A stretch of DNA of 64,000 nt from Saprospiraceae bacterium (GTDB lineage: Bacteria > Bacteroidota > Bacteroidia > Chitinophagales > Saprospiraceae), in the NCBI GenBank assembly GCA_016717145.1, contig JADKGD010000012.1, positions 62,001 to 126,000 on the forward strand. The letters are read 5' to 3'. A program made the translations under genes and the position numbers. Below, piece after piece: positions 55,261-64,000 of this stretch (position 1 is the stretch's first letter; the number at the start of each line of letters is the position of its first letter). Below the pieces are notes generated by a model. That model had not been told where the DNA came from. It saw only the letters and a list, made by a program, of their open reading frames with translations, and searched no databases.

Positions 55261-55268
55261 CAAAGGTA
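55261..55268 (-). promoter_or_regulatory. -7 element of the carB promoter
   Basis: TACCTTTG (minus strand, 55268-55261) is an exact TAnnTTTG match 27 nt before the carB ATG. A weak TTTC occurs 18 nt upstream. Confidence 0.4.
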
Positions 55269-55396
55269 AATTAATATTCGAGTAATGAAAAATTAATACC
55301 TGACTAAATTTATGAGTGTTTCTGATTAGAACCCAATCAAACAAAAATCATCACAAACTCAACAACTTAATTAGTTTACTAATTAAACCTTTAAAA

Positions 55397-57874
55397 CTAA
55401 TTACCTCTTGGTGTAGCACTTCCTTGATTTCCTCCTTGAATGTCCCCTCCCTCTTTAAGATCGGAATTTTTAACTTTTGGCTTACGCTCTTTAAAGTCCA
55501 CATTTCCAAATTTATATCTGACATTGACACCTATCGATCTGAAAGGTATGCTGAATGATGTTTTTTGTTCAAAATCCGTCCCCTTTATGTCTGATCTGAA
55601 ATATTTATCCGCATTAAAAGGTTCTATTAAAGTTACACCGAAACTTGAGTTCTTAAATTCTTTCCGTATGCCGATTCCATATATTGTGAAGGCCGGATTA
55701 TCACCTTGAATGGTTCTGACGGGCGATCTGAAAAAGCCAAAAAAATCAGCTTTAAAGGTTCCTGACAGCTTTACTTCTCCATTCATAAATAAATTGTATT
55801 CATAACTTTTCCGTGATGCCGGAATACCGCTGATTTGACCCGTAGCATTATATGTTGAAAAATTGCCTCCTGTACGCAGTGTTACAAGGCTTACCGTCTT
55901 ACTCACGAATGTATTAAACCCGATTGCATTATTTATTCCTATGTTTTGATACTTATTGACTGAAAGACCGTTATCATCTATGGAAAGTATTTGTTCAATG
56001 ATACCTTGAGTATTTTTATAAAACAAAGATGAAAAAGTGGTGATACCCTTGAAAGTAAAGTTGTAAGCCATTTCAACCTGATGAACAACTTCAGGATTCA
56101 ATGCTGGATTTCCAATGGTTCTATTAAGAAAATCAGCATTATTATTAAAAGGGTTAATAAATAATAAACTCGGTCTCTGGATTCGTTGGCTATAACTGAG
56201 TTTTAGTGTTTTAAAGTTTTTAAACGTACGGCTGATGGCAAGATTGGGCAGAAAATTACCATAGTTATTTTTGAAGTCTTCTGAATCTCCACTTCTGAAA
56301 TCACCGCTGAATGTTGTCTTCTCATAACGTGCTCCGCTAATGATAGAATATTTTTTTGCAACTAAAAACGATACTGACGCATAGCCGGAATAAACATTCT
56401 GATCATATTTAAATTGTTCGATCTGTGGAATATAACCACTGGTTGTCAAAAATTGTGTTGTATAGTCGCTAATTATATTTCTTATTACGGCCTTAGTGCC
56501 AGTCTCTAATTTTATAGCTTTTGTAAATGGGTGTGTATAATCTACCTGAAAAGTCGTCTCATGATTTACTCCATCATTTATAATATCAGAATCTCTGTTT
56601 AGAATAGTCAGGCTTTCATGATTTTCGAAAAGTTTTGTATCCTGATTGCTGTTTTGTCTCGAATATTGTACTCCAAACGACAATTCCTGACCTTCAAGTT
56701 TTTCAAACTTTTTTGTATAATCAGTATTCCAATCATAACCGCCATTGAAGTTGCTTCCTTTATTTGTCCTCAAAAACTTATCATTTAGATTTGATATCTC
56801 ATCTTTAAGAATGCCTGTTGTACTTCCGTTCAAATCAAATCCAAAACCCCTAAAAGTTAAAGTACTATTGATGCTGTTATACCCATTAAAATCATAAAAG
56901 GCACTGGCAGAACCGTTGCCCCCAAGACGGGATGTCCGTTGGCTGCCTTGCTGTGAAAAAACTCTAGCACCTGCAGTTGTTTCATCTTTTCGATCGAAAG
57001 ATGTTGTCCCATTTGCTGGGGTGGAATAAAATAGTGCAGCACTCGAACTGATTCCAAGTCTTCCTTTCCCCACGTTAAGATTGGTAAAAAGGCTATTTTG
57101 TCGATTGCCAACAGATGCATTTACACTTCCTGCTACACCTTCAATGTTTTGTTTTTTTGTGATAATATTAATTAATCCGGCGCTACCTTCCGCATCATAC
57201 TTCGCTGAAGGCGAGGTGATTACTTCGACTTTTTTTATCTGATCTGCAGGAAACATTTTGAGTGCATCAGCCACATTGCTGGAAAACATACCTGAAGGTT
57301 TGCCGTTAATAAGAATTCTGACATTATTAGATCCTCTAAGTGAGACGTTACCATTAAGATCTACTGACAGCATTGGAACCTTACGCAAAACATCAGCTGC
57401 ATTTCCCCCGGCAATAGAAGCATCATTTTCAGCATTAAACACAAGTTTGTCTGCTTTATTTTCCACCAAAACCTTTTCTTCTTTTATCTCTATTGCATCA
57501 AGCAGAAAACTTGAAGGAACCAATAAGATATTTCCGATATTTATGTCCGGCTTTTTAAGTGTGGTTTCAACTGCGGAAAGCTTTTTTTCTTTATAACCTA
57601 AAAAAGAAACATACAAATCATAATTCCCTGTTACTACATTTTCAAATTTAAAAAAGCCTGTCTCTTCAGTTAAAACCCCATCAATGACAATAGAGCTTCC
57701 CTTTTTTTTTAATGATATTGTCGCAAAACCTACCAATTCATTTGATATTGAGTCTATTACTTTACCTTCTATTTTCCCCTTTATCGTTGGTCCTTTGTTT
57801 CCTCCACCCATTGGGAACTGAGCATTAGCTGAAAATAAAAGTCCGATGAGGAGGGAACTAAAAATATATTTCAC
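55397..57874 (-). CDS. TonB-type outer-membrane beta-barrel protein with carboxypeptidase-regulatory-like domain
   Basis: The 825-residue protein has a signal peptide (1-19), a CarboxypepD_reg-like domain (about 30-120; KVIDSISNELVGFATISL and FYNVSFLGY-type strands), a plug domain (about 140-240; ADVLRKVPMLSV, INGKPSGM) and a C-terminal OMP beta-barrel-3 type barrel. Such proteins import ligands or receive them from SusD-like partners; none is present here. A -7-like TAATTTTG is at 57896-57889. No TonB box or ligand motif could be recognised with confidence. Confidence 0.85.
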   Translation of the reverse strand: MKYIFSSLLIGLLFSANAQFPMGGGNKGPTIKGKIEGKVIDSISNELVGFATISLKKKGSSIVIDGVLTEETGFFKFENVVTGNYDLYVSFLGYKEKKLSAVETTLKKPDINIGNILLVPSSFLLDAIEIKEEKVLVENKADKLVFNAENDASIAGGNAADVLRKVPMLSVDLNGNVSLRGSNNVRILINGKPSGMFSSNVADALKMFPADQIKKVEVITSPSAKYDAEGSAGLINIITKKQNIEGVAGSVNASVGNRQNSLFTNLNVGKGRLGISSSAALFYSTPANGTTSFDRKDETTAGARVFSQQGSQRTSRLGGNGSASAFYDFNGYNSINSTLTFRGFGFDLNGSTTGILKDEISNLNDKFLRTNKGSNFNGGYDWNTDYTKKFEKLEGQELSFGVQYSRQNSNQDTKLFENHESLTILNRDSDIINDGVNHETTFQVDYTHPFTKAIKLETGTKAVIRNIISDYTTQFLTTSGYIPQIEQFKYDQNVYSGYASVSFLVAKKYSIISGARYEKTTFSGDFRSGDSEDFKNNYGNFLPNLAISRTFKNFKTLKLSYSQRIQRPSLLFINPFNNNADFLNRTIGNPALNPEVVHQVEMAYNFTFKGITTFSSLFYKNTQGIIEQILSIDDNGLSVNKYQNIGINNAIGFNTFVSKTVSLVTLRTGGNFSTYNATGQISGIPASRKSYEYNLFMNGEVKLSGTFKADFFGFFRSPVRTIQGDNPAFTIYGIGIRKEFKNSSFGVTLIEPFNADKYFRSDIKGTDFEQKTSFSIPFRSIGVNVRYKFGNVDFKERKPKVKNSDLKEGGDIQGGNQGSATPRGN

Positions 57875-57991
57875 TTGGTGTATTTTATCAAAATTAATAC
57901 TATAATCACAAAATTACTTCAATTGTTTACACCATATCAATAATATAGATGAAAGCCAGTTTATAAACTATTAAAGATACAAAACACAATT

Positions 57992-58468
57992 TTATATCTT
58001 TACTATGTAACTATAATTTGGGGATTTCGTTTCTTGATTCGTCACTAATTTCGCTTGGTTACTTACCAATGTATAACTGATTTGTATTGCATTATCAGGC
58101 TGTTGCGGTATCACTTGTGGCATATCAATACTTGTGGGTATATGGTGCAAATTAAAATGAATCCTTATGTTTTTATGAAAGGTTACTTTTAGATTACGTG
58201 GCGTTTTTGGAACAACGAACTTCAACATCTTTACAATGCGAATGGCCTCGTCGTTGCAAGCATCATCAAGGCCTGAAACTATTTTTGCATCAATGACATC
58301 CCCTATATGATTAATATCATAACGAATATTAACAAATCCTTCGATCTTATTAATTTGAGATAATTCAGGATATACAAGATTACTTGTTACAAATTCTTTA
58401 AGTTCTTTATCTCCACCAAGATAATAGGGTTGTTTGATAAAACTATCTTCTTTACGTTCTTTTTTCAT
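57992..58468 (-). CDS. Soluble TonB C-terminal domain protein
   Basis: The 158-residue product begins MKKERKED and has no membrane helix or signal peptide. Residues about 20-112 form a TonB C-terminal-like domain: 'LGGDKELKEFVTSNLVYPELSQI', 'GFVNIRYDINHIGDVIDAKIVSGLD', 'NDEAIRIVKMLKF'. The tail is variable. It may be an orphan TonB-like protein in the cytosol, or a fragment whose upstream anchor is missing. It starts 3 bp downstream of the sorbosone-dehydrogenase-like gene stop, suggesting an operon. Confidence 0.65.
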   Translation of the reverse strand: MKKERKEDSFIKQPYYLGGDKELKEFVTSNLVYPELSQINKIEGFVNIRYDINHIGDVIDAKIVSGLDDACNDEAIRIVKMLKFVVPKTPRNLKVTFHKNIRIHFNLHHIPTSIDMPQVIPQQPDNAIQISYTLVSNQAKLVTNQETKSPNYSYIVKI

Positions 58469-58471
58469 ATA

Positions 58472-59641
58472 CTATAAACCTTTGTAATATACTCTGTAAA
58501 TCACATCAGCATAATCATCCGAAATCAACATTGAACCATCCGGTAAAATTTCAAAATCAACAGGTCTACCCCAGACGTCATCATTTTTTGGATTCAACCA
58601 CCCGGTTATAAAAGGTTTTGTCTCTTTGACTGTTCCATCAACATTTAATGTAGCTAAAACGATATCATATCCACTTTTTTTACTCCGATTCCAGGATCCA
58701 TGTCTTGCCACAAAAATTTGATTTTTATATTCTGAAGGAAATTGGTCTCCGGTATAAAAAATCATACCAAGTGGTGCAGTATGTGGCCCCATTTTGGCTA
58801 CAGGTGGTGTAAATTGATCACATTTTTTTGTTTTACCAAATTCCGGATCCTGTACATCGCCTTGATGACAATATGGATAACCGAAGTGCAAATTATCTTT
58901 TGGTGCGAAATTAAGCTCGCATTCGGGTACATTATCACCCATCATATCCCTGCCATTATCGGTAAAATATAGTTGCTTTGTATCAGGATGCCAATCAAAA
59001 CCCACACTATTTCTTATCCCGGAATGAACGACTTCCAATCCGGTGCCATCACTATTCATTCTGGTGATACTAGCGTAAATCGAATCTTTGGGCTCGCAGA
59101 TATTACAAGGCGCTCCTACCGGTACATATAGTTTACCATCCGGACCAAAGGCAATATACTTCCAACCATGATGTGTTTCTTCAGGATATTTATCATATAT
59201 GATAACAGGTGTTCCCGGATTGTCAAGTTTGGATGCAACATTTTCAATCTTGAGGATGCGATTGACCTCAGCAATGTAAAGATTTCCATCTTTATAAGCC
59301 ACCCCATTTGGCATATTGCCACCTGTAAGAAGGGTATATTTTTTATCAACAAGCATATCGCCATCTGTATCTTTGAGGGCATAGACATTGCCTTTGTCTC
59401 TTGTACTTACGTAAAGTATTCCTTCAGGAGAATAACACATTGACCTGGCATTAACCACACTGTCTGCAAATATTGATATAACAAATCCAGCCGGAAGCTT
59501 AAGACTATCCAACGGAAGATTGCCTGTGTAATTTTTATCAAGCATACTAATAGGAGGATTTACGTTGTATTTGTATTTGGCGATCATAAGAATGATCAAA
59601 ATGACAGCTATGACCGCCAAAAGAATTTTAAGGTATTTCAT
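58472..59641 (-). CDS. Sorbosone-dehydrogenase-like PQQ-type beta-propeller protein
   Basis: The 389-residue protein has an N-terminal membrane segment (about 5-22), then a six-bladed beta-propeller of the L-sorbosone/aldose dehydrogenase group. Family segments: 'ILYVSTRDKGNVYAL', 'YIAEVNRILKI', 'GVPVGAPCNIC'-like region (PVGAPCNICEP), 'RNSVGFDWHP', 'FTDNGRDMMGDNVPECELN', 'FVARHGSWNR'. It may oxidise a sugar with PQQ in the periplasm; cofactor use is inferred from family. It is first in a two-gene unit with the TonB-domain protein. Confidence 0.8.
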   Translation of the reverse strand: MKYLKILLAVIAVILIILMIAKYKYNVNPPISMLDKNYTGNLPLDSLKLPAGFVISIFADSVVNARSMCYSPEGILYVSTRDKGNVYALKDTDGDMLVDKKYTLLTGGNMPNGVAYKDGNLYIAEVNRILKIENVASKLDNPGTPVIIYDKYPEETHHGWKYIAFGPDGKLYVPVGAPCNICEPKDSIYASITRMNSDGTGLEVVHSGIRNSVGFDWHPDTKQLYFTDNGRDMMGDNVPECELNFAPKDNLHFGYPYCHQGDVQDPEFGKTKKCDQFTPPVAKMGPHTAPLGMIFYTGDQFPSEYKNQIFVARHGSWNRSKKSGYDIVLATLNVDGTVKETKPFITGWLNPKNDDVWGRPVDFEILPDGSMLISDDYADVIYRVYYKGL

Positions 59642-59724
59642 CTTGTCATAAAATTTTATGTAAAGTTAACAACTAATTAAACAATGAAGTTTTGTTTTCA
59701 GTGTACAATGACATCTGTTTTTAT

Positions 59725-59898
59725 TCAATCCACAACAATAAAAGCATTAGCATCCAGATTTTCAATCGACTTTATTAATGGATACCAAACCTCTTTATTA
59801 ATGGCCCCATAAAGAGAGTACATTGCATTATTGATCAAACTCTGAACAATTAGCATATAGCTTGAAATACATATTAAGCCGGTAATTATTATTTTCAT
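59725..59898 (-). CDS. Small hypothetical membrane/exported protein
   Basis: A minus-strand ATG at 59898 opens a 57-codon frame ending TGA at 59725. It has an N-terminal hydrophobic segment (MKIIITGLICISSYMLIVQS) and then a mixed tail with two Tyr-Pro/Trp-like residues and an Asp C-terminus. It lies in the 378-bp gap between the DUF1801 gene and the sorbosone-dehydrogenase-like gene. Coding character looks fair but no relative is known to me. Confidence 0.35.
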   Translation of the reverse strand: MKIIITGLICISSYMLIVQSLINNAMYSLYGAINKEVWYPLIKSIENLDANAFIVVD

Positions 59899-60019
59899 GG
59901 GTTGATTTTACGCTATCAAAAACAAAAGATGTTAAATTATTCAGAAAGATAAATAAAATCTATCTGTCATTACTGTTTGTATCGCGCTTAAACTTTTACA
60001 ATACTATATAAAAGTCGTT

Positions 60020-60406
60020 TTATTTTAACCGAGTAATACTTTTATAATGATCTTCATTAACTTCCAGTGTTCTAAAAACGACGATCTGATGAATGAGCTC
60101 ATATGGAATCTCTTTATCTAAGGGAAACTGAATTGATCCTTTACCTGTCTTATATTTTGATAATTCTTTCTGAAAAGCCGTATTTCCTGAAGGTAAGGCA
60201 TAAAAACCAATATGATTTTTAAAGGCTGCAAAATAGACCAATGGCTTTTTATGCAGCTTAAAAGCAGGCATATTGTAGGCAATGCATTCTGAAGCAGCTG
60301 GCGAAGTCTGAGAAATTAATGTTCTAATTTTTTTAAGAACTAAAACTACTTCTTGAGGAAACTCTTCAAGATACTGATCAACGGTTGTATAATTTTTACC
60401 ATTCAT
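60020..60406 (-). CDS. DUF1801-family protein
   Basis: The 128-residue product has the DUF1801/YdhG pattern: 'TVDQYLEEFPQEVVLVLKKIRTLI', 'AYNMPAFKLHKKPLVYFAAFKNHIGFYALPSGN', 'KTGKGSIQFPLDKEIPYELIHQIV'. No signal peptide, so cytosolic. Function unknown; the family includes a fold similar to hypothetical iron/haem proteins but no activity is proven. It is 5 bp downstream of a collapsed VOC frame. Confidence 0.82.
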   Translation of the reverse strand: MNGKNYTTVDQYLEEFPQEVVLVLKKIRTLISQTSPAASECIAYNMPAFKLHKKPLVYFAAFKNHIGFYALPSGNTAFQKELSKYKTGKGSIQFPLDKEIPYELIHQIVVFRTLEVNEDHYKSITRLK

Positions 60407-60411
60407 ATCAT

Positions 60412-60531
60412 CTACTTTACTTCAACATTAAATATCCACCTCACATCATATTTATCAAATATTGAATTATTATAATTAAATACCTCTTCTATCTGATTAG
60501 GGAAATTAAGGTGTGTAATTACTTTTATCAT
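60412..60531 (-). pseudogene. Collapsed VOC/PhnB-family gene
   Basis: An ATG at 60531 opens a 39-codon frame. Its first about 20 residues ('THLNFPNQIEEVFNY') look like the N-terminus of a PhnB/VOC (glyoxalase-like) protein, and its last about 15 ('FDKYDVRWIFNVEVK') look like the C-terminus of the same family. The middle of the domain (about 90 residues) is missing. An internal deletion that kept frame is the simplest reading. Confidence 0.5.
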
Positions 60532-60761
60532 TTTAAAAAAAAGTTTAAATGATTCAAACTAACTTGACTTAGGAAATATAGAAAGGCTACTTATTCTCCC
60601 ATCACCAATTTTAACACAAATCTCACGATACGCTACTTATGTAAACAAAGCCATCGAAGATAATTAGAAAACTCTAGCCTGAAACTAATTTAAAATAAAA
60701 AACAATCTACTTTAAACCATAAAGCATCAATTTTGTCAAAGAGTAGTAAAAATAATAAATT

Positions 60762-61601
60762 ATGTATACTTCAAAAAAAAATCTTTTAATTTTGACTCTT
60801 TTCGTATTATGGCTTATTGCATGTAGAAAAGATGATAAAGTCGATGACGGTTATGCTCCGGGGGAGGCTCCAATTGCCAAACACCTTTTTGATGCTGCAA
60901 GAGATGAAGTTGATCAACAATTAAATCTTCAAACCAGCCTTAATGGCTTTACCAATAATACAGAATCGAAGCCCAGAGGTGGCTGCGCCACTGTCAGTAT
61001 TGCACCGACTGGCAATGTTTTTCCTAAAATCGTAACTATTGTTTTTCCATCCGGCTGCAAGACGTTTGCCGGAGCTGATATCGAAGGCACCGTCGCAATA
61101 ACAATAAGCGGCAGAGTCCGTGAAATCGGATCAATCGCAACATTTACACTAAATGGACTTAAATATAAAAATTATGCCCTTTCAGGAAATTATGTGGTTA
61201 CTTTCTTAGGCCCAAATGCTCATAAAACTATGATATCAAATGGGCAAGTTGTTACTCCTGAAGGTAAAATCATCACCTACACCGCTAGTAATAGTGCCAT
61301 GCAGACTGGTGGAACAAACACGACGTTTAAGACCAACCCTGCAACTTTTCTTCAGGATGATGTTTACGAAATCATGTCCACGAGTTCAGGGATAAACAGT
61401 AGAGGGCATAATTTTACACTCACAACCGAAAAACCCATCGTCTATAGTGTAGCTTGCCAATGGATAATATCGGGCAAAATTACGATAACAGAAGATTCAC
61501 GGCCAAATATTACAACAGCACTTGATTATGGAGATGGCAGTTGTGATAATAAAGCTGAGCTTTTTATTAATAACGTCTCTACCATTATTAATTTACCATA
61601 A
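60762..61601 (+). CDS. Hypothetical lipoprotein
   Basis: The 279-residue product has a lipoprotein signal peptide (LIAC, Cys21) followed by an acidic linker and an extended beta-rich domain with Gly/Thr-rich strands. Three Cys lie at about 74 and 98 (GGCATV, SGCKTF) and in 'GDGSCDNKAELFIN' near the end. The closing Cys-Asp-Asn-Lys motif is one I associate with an uncharacterised Bacteroidota lipoprotein family. A terminator follows at 61607-61648. Confidence 0.65.
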   Translation: MYTSKKNLLILTLFVLWLIACRKDDKVDDGYAPGEAPIAKHLFDAARDEVDQQLNLQTSLNGFTNNTESKPRGGCATVSIAPTGNVFPKIVTIVFPSGCKTFAGADIEGTVAITISGRVREIGSIATFTLNGLKYKNYALSGNYVVTFLGPNAHKTMISNGQVVTPEGKIITYTASNSAMQTGGTNTTFKTNPATFLQDDVYEIMSTSSGINSRGHNFTLTTEKPIVYSVACQWIISGKITITEDSRPNITTALDYGDGSCDNKAELFINNVSTIINLP

Positions 61602-61606
61602 TACAT

Positions 61607-61648
61607 AAAAAAGCCCGATAAAAATCATTAGACTTTTATCGGGCTTAA
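61607..61648. terminator. Bidirectional rho-independent terminator
   Basis: AAAAAAGCCCGATAAAA and TTTTATCGGGCTT form a stem of about 13 bp with a loop near TCATTAGAC. A- and T-runs on both sides let it serve the plus-strand lipoprotein gene (stop 61601) and the minus-strand POT gene (stop 61664). Confidence 0.8.
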
Positions 61649-61663
61649 CTTTATTGAATAATA

Positions 61664-63484
61664 TTATCTTACTCCATGCATAAGTTTTTTTATAAACGGA
61701 GACATAACAAGAGAAAAAGCCGCAAGAACAAATGAAATTATAGCAAGCATCCAAAAGAAATAACTAATACCATTTTTTTCTGCAATTTGTTCTACATTCT
61801 CTCCGAATACACCTGCTCCTTTCATCCCAATAGCAATAGCCAGGTACCAAACGCCAAACATAAAAGCAATCATTCGTGCAGGCACAAGTTTACTTACATA
61901 TGACAAGCCAACAGGAGAAACACATAGTTCGCCCATGGTATGAAACAAATAAACCAGAATCAACCATATCATACTAACAGATGCAGTTTGAGCTCCCGGT
62001 GCTATACCGTCGGAACCAAATGCAACCGCAACCATTCCTAAGCCCAATAATACCATTCCAATTGCCCATTTTGCATTTGCACTCGGATTGTATTTACTCT
62101 CCCAAATTTTTGAAAACAATGGAGCGAGTGTAATGATAAACAACGAATTTAATGTAGAAAACCAGGTGGCTGGAACTTCCGTCAAAGGTATGGTTACCTT
62201 ATCTATTTTTAAAAACGATAAAACACCATCATCCAAAGTAATATAACCTGCCGTATAATAATCTTTGACCAACATCCACAAGGCTATTGCCCAAATGATC
62301 ACAAAACTTATGGTCAAAAAAATACTGGCCACAGTATAGGTTTTAAATGTATTTTTGAATAATTTAAACATTACCCAATTGATTATTATTAGCGGTACCA
62401 GGGTTAGCATTGAATTCATAATCAGGAACATCAGGCTAGAATCACCGGTAAGAACTCTGTTGGTATACTTAGCAGCAAAAACAGTCAGGCTATTAGGTGA
62501 TTGTTCGAATATTGCCCAAAAGAAAATGGTAATAAAAGCGAAAAATAAGACTGCCATTAGTTTTTCTCTCGTGACCTTGGAATACTGAGTTAATCTGTAC
62601 GCAACCAAAATCAAAAAAATAACCAAAGCAGAGAGAATGGCAACGGTATTGCCCGAATAACCCAATAGTTCAAAATTAAACATGTTAAAACTACTTCCGT
62701 AGATTTTAGCAATTTTAGTAGCAGGAGAGTTTATTAACCACATCATTGCTAATATAATGCTTACACCTACCATGCCAAGTTGCCAATATTCAAAGGGCAC
62801 ACGTTTATCAGAGTCGTTGACATCAATAATTATTTTGTCTTTAGCTATTGGCTTTAAACCTATATTTCCAAAAATATTTTGAGAAAGCCAAAACTGCAAT
62901 GTGCCAAAAAACATAAAAATCCCAGCTAAACCAAAGCCATAACCCCAGCCAACTTTTTCACCAAGATAACCACAAAGCAAAATACCAAAAAAAGCTCCGG
63001 CATTTACCCCCATATAAAAAATGGTATATGCACCATCTTTTTTTTCAGGATGGTCTTTATACATTTCCGAAATTATAGATGTCATATTTGGTTTAAAAAA
63101 ACCATTTCCAAAAACTAATAAAATAAGGCCGAGATATATTGATACTGTACTTTCAAAAGCCATAGAAAAATGACCTAATGTCATCAATGTTGCACCCAAA
63201 ACTACTGCCCATCGAAAACCGATTACTTTATCTGCAAAATATCCACCCATCATTGTGGAAAGATAAACAAGACCCACGTAGGTGCCAAATAACGATGAAG
63301 CAGTGGCTTGTTCCCATTCCCATCCACCTTTGATTATCGGAGCCATAAAAAACAAAACCAATAAGGACCGCATGCCATAAAATGAAAATCGTTCCCACAT
63401 CTCTGTAAAAAACAAAATAAACAATGCCGCCGGATGGCCCAATACATTTGTTTTAAAAAAATCATTTGAAGTTTGATCTGACAT
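61664..63484 (-). CDS. POT-family peptide transporter (first copy)
   Basis: The 606-residue MFS protein has about 14 membrane helices. The POT signature EMWERFSFYGMRSLLVLFF (about 28-46) contains the ExxERFxYYG motif needed for proton coupling; 'FYMGVNAGAFFGILLCGYLGEKVG' is the second family motif. Members import di- and tripeptides with protons. It lies 37 bp downstream of another POT gene (63522-64000) on the same strand, a tandem pair. Confidence 0.88.
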   Translation of the reverse strand: MSDQTSNDFFKTNVLGHPAALFILFFTEMWERFSFYGMRSLLVLFFMAPIIKGGWEWEQATASSLFGTYVGLVYLSTMMGGYFADKVIGFRWAVVLGATLMTLGHFSMAFESTVSIYLGLILLVFGNGFFKPNMTSIISEMYKDHPEKKDGAYTIFYMGVNAGAFFGILLCGYLGEKVGWGYGFGLAGIFMFFGTLQFWLSQNIFGNIGLKPIAKDKIIIDVNDSDKRVPFEYWQLGMVGVSIILAMMWLINSPATKIAKIYGSSFNMFNFELLGYSGNTVAILSALVIFLILVAYRLTQYSKVTREKLMAVLFFAFITIFFWAIFEQSPNSLTVFAAKYTNRVLTGDSSLMFLIMNSMLTLVPLIIINWVMFKLFKNTFKTYTVASIFLTISFVIIWAIALWMLVKDYYTAGYITLDDGVLSFLKIDKVTIPLTEVPATWFSTLNSLFIITLAPLFSKIWESKYNPSANAKWAIGMVLLGLGMVAVAFGSDGIAPGAQTASVSMIWLILVYLFHTMGELCVSPVGLSYVSKLVPARMIAFMFGVWYLAIAIGMKGAGVFGENVEQIAEKNGISYFFWMLAIISFVLAAFSLVMSPFIKKLMHGVR

Positions 63485-63521
63485 AAAGAAGTATTTGATT
63501 TGAGTTTTTGATTTTTTGGCT

Positions 63522-64000
63522 TTATTTGACTTCCTGCATTAATTTACGAATCACCGGAGACAAAATAATCAGTATCACTCCTGCAATTAAGGCGTATATG
63601 GACAATTGATAGTAACCATCCGTATAAGCTATCAGCTTTTCAGGCAAACCGGCATTTTCGTCCGGTGTTGACATTCCGGCACCAAGTAATCCCGCTGCAT
63701 ACTGACCGTAAGCACTTGCCAAAAACCACATTCCCATCATCATCCCGCCGAGGTGCTTGGGAGATAGTTTTGTTACAATAGAAAGACCTATAGGAGAGAG
63801 ACAAAGTTCGCCGATCGTAATGATCAGATAGGCTGCTGTAAACACATTAAGGGAAGTAATACCCAGCTCATTTGCATAAAATCTTGTGGCGTAAAATATA
63901 TAAAAAGCTGCTGCCAAAAACAAAAAAGCCAATCCAAATTTCATTACAGTGTTAGGTTCAATTTTTCTTCCTGACATCCACACCCAAAGCAAACCTATCA
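63522..64000 (-). CDS. POT-family peptide transporter (partial, second copy)
   Basis: The frame is open to the right edge and shows the C-terminal 159 residues of a POT transporter, including 'ITIGELCLSPIGLSIVTKLSPKHLGGMMMGMWF' and the final helices ending VIRKLMQEVK, closely similar to the neighbouring gene's end (PFIKKLMHGVR). The N-terminal ExxERF motif lies beyond the window. Any ATG or TTG at the edge is an internal residue, not the start. Confidence 0.85.
   Translation of the reverse strand, partial: IGLLWVWMSGRKIEPNTVMKFGLAFLFLAAAFYIFYATRFYANELGITSLNVFTAAYLIITIGELCLSPIGLSIVTKLSPKHLGGMMMGMWFLASAYGQYAAGLLGAGMSTPDENAGLPEKLIAYTDGYYQLSIYALIAGVILIILSPVIRKLMQEVK

Noticed and set aside
53999..55344. 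Separate split CarB subunits as in some archaea and thermophiles
   Set aside because: The breaks fall inside conserved ATP-grasp segments and are mended by one base each in homopolymers, unlike natural subunit splits.
1..64000. CRISPR arrays, tRNA or rRNA genes, prophage
   Set aside because: I looked for repeat-spacer patterns, cloverleaf-sized GC-rich gaps and phage structural genes and found none; a missed tRNA on careful scan cannot be fully excluded.

Overview
The window looks like a chromosomal segment of a member of the phylum Bacteroidota, possibly Saprospiria-like (the class is a guess). The reasons are: low GC content; type IX secretion (T9SS) C-terminal sorting domains; an S46 dipeptidyl peptidase; an outer-membrane TonB-type barrel with an N-terminal carboxypeptidase-regulatory-like domain; paired OmpH/Skp genes next to murI; a bacillithiol BshA; a fused IcmF; and promoters of the Bacteroidota type (TTTG about 19-22 nt before TAnnTTTG) instead of -35/-10 boxes. 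I found no tRNA, rRNA, CRISPR array, phage or complete insertion sequence.

Layout. 1-4.5 kb: minus-strand genes for a thioredoxin-like protein, a PaaI-type thioesterase, hypoxanthine phosphoribosyltransferase and an M28 peptidase, then a small lipoprotein. 4.5-5.4 kb: gene debris (a T9SS sorting-domain tail and an AraC-type C-terminus on opposite strands). 5.4-9.2 kb: a plus-strand metal locus with a Cys-motif small protein, an outer-membrane barrel with a CxxCxC N-terminus, an MbnP-like lipoprotein, an MbnH-like di-heme peroxidase and a small lipoprotein. 9.4-14.4 kb: IcmF and histidine ammonia-lyase. 15-21 kb: two OmpH chaperones, murI, a T9SS-exported hydrolase, a GH113-like enzyme and panC. 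22-28.7 kb: a XerD-type recombinase, bshA, a TlpA-like protein, grpE-dnaJ and rlmD. 28.7-32.9 kb: an aromatic amino-acid operon (pheA, aminotransferase, tyrA, DAHP synthase-chorismate mutase) preceded by what looks like a transcription attenuator with a Phe/Trp/Tyr-rich leader peptide. 33-40.5 kb: a broken S46 peptidase, an M3 peptidase, a UvrD/PcrA helicase cut off from its C-terminal domain, and exonuclease III. 40.5-43.8 kb: a 180-bp palindromic repeat, then an ABC exporter-like ATPase/permease with a His-rich loop and two tandem CxxC proteins. 43.8-50.6 kb: LpxD-like, redoxin, YceI lipoprotein, MerR/B12-type regulator, barrel, T9SS protein, SDR and Crp-type regulator. 50.6-58 kb: an MsbA-like ABC protein, a frameshifted carB and an outer-membrane beta-barrel receptor. 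58-64 kb: a TonB C-terminal domain protein, a sorbosone-dehydrogenase-like protein, a DUF1801 protein next to a collapsed VOC/PhnB gene, a lipoprotein and two tandem POT transporters.

The most interesting items are the aromatic leader/attenuator (about 32751-32908), the MbnP/MbnH copper-type locus, and the ABC/His-rich/CxxC metal-type cluster. Five apparent single-base losses in A/T homopolymers (three in the S46 gene, two in carB) plus one nonsense codon in uvrD break otherwise well-preserved genes. These may be consensus sequencing errors rather than biology and should be resolved before any of these genes is called a pseudogene.
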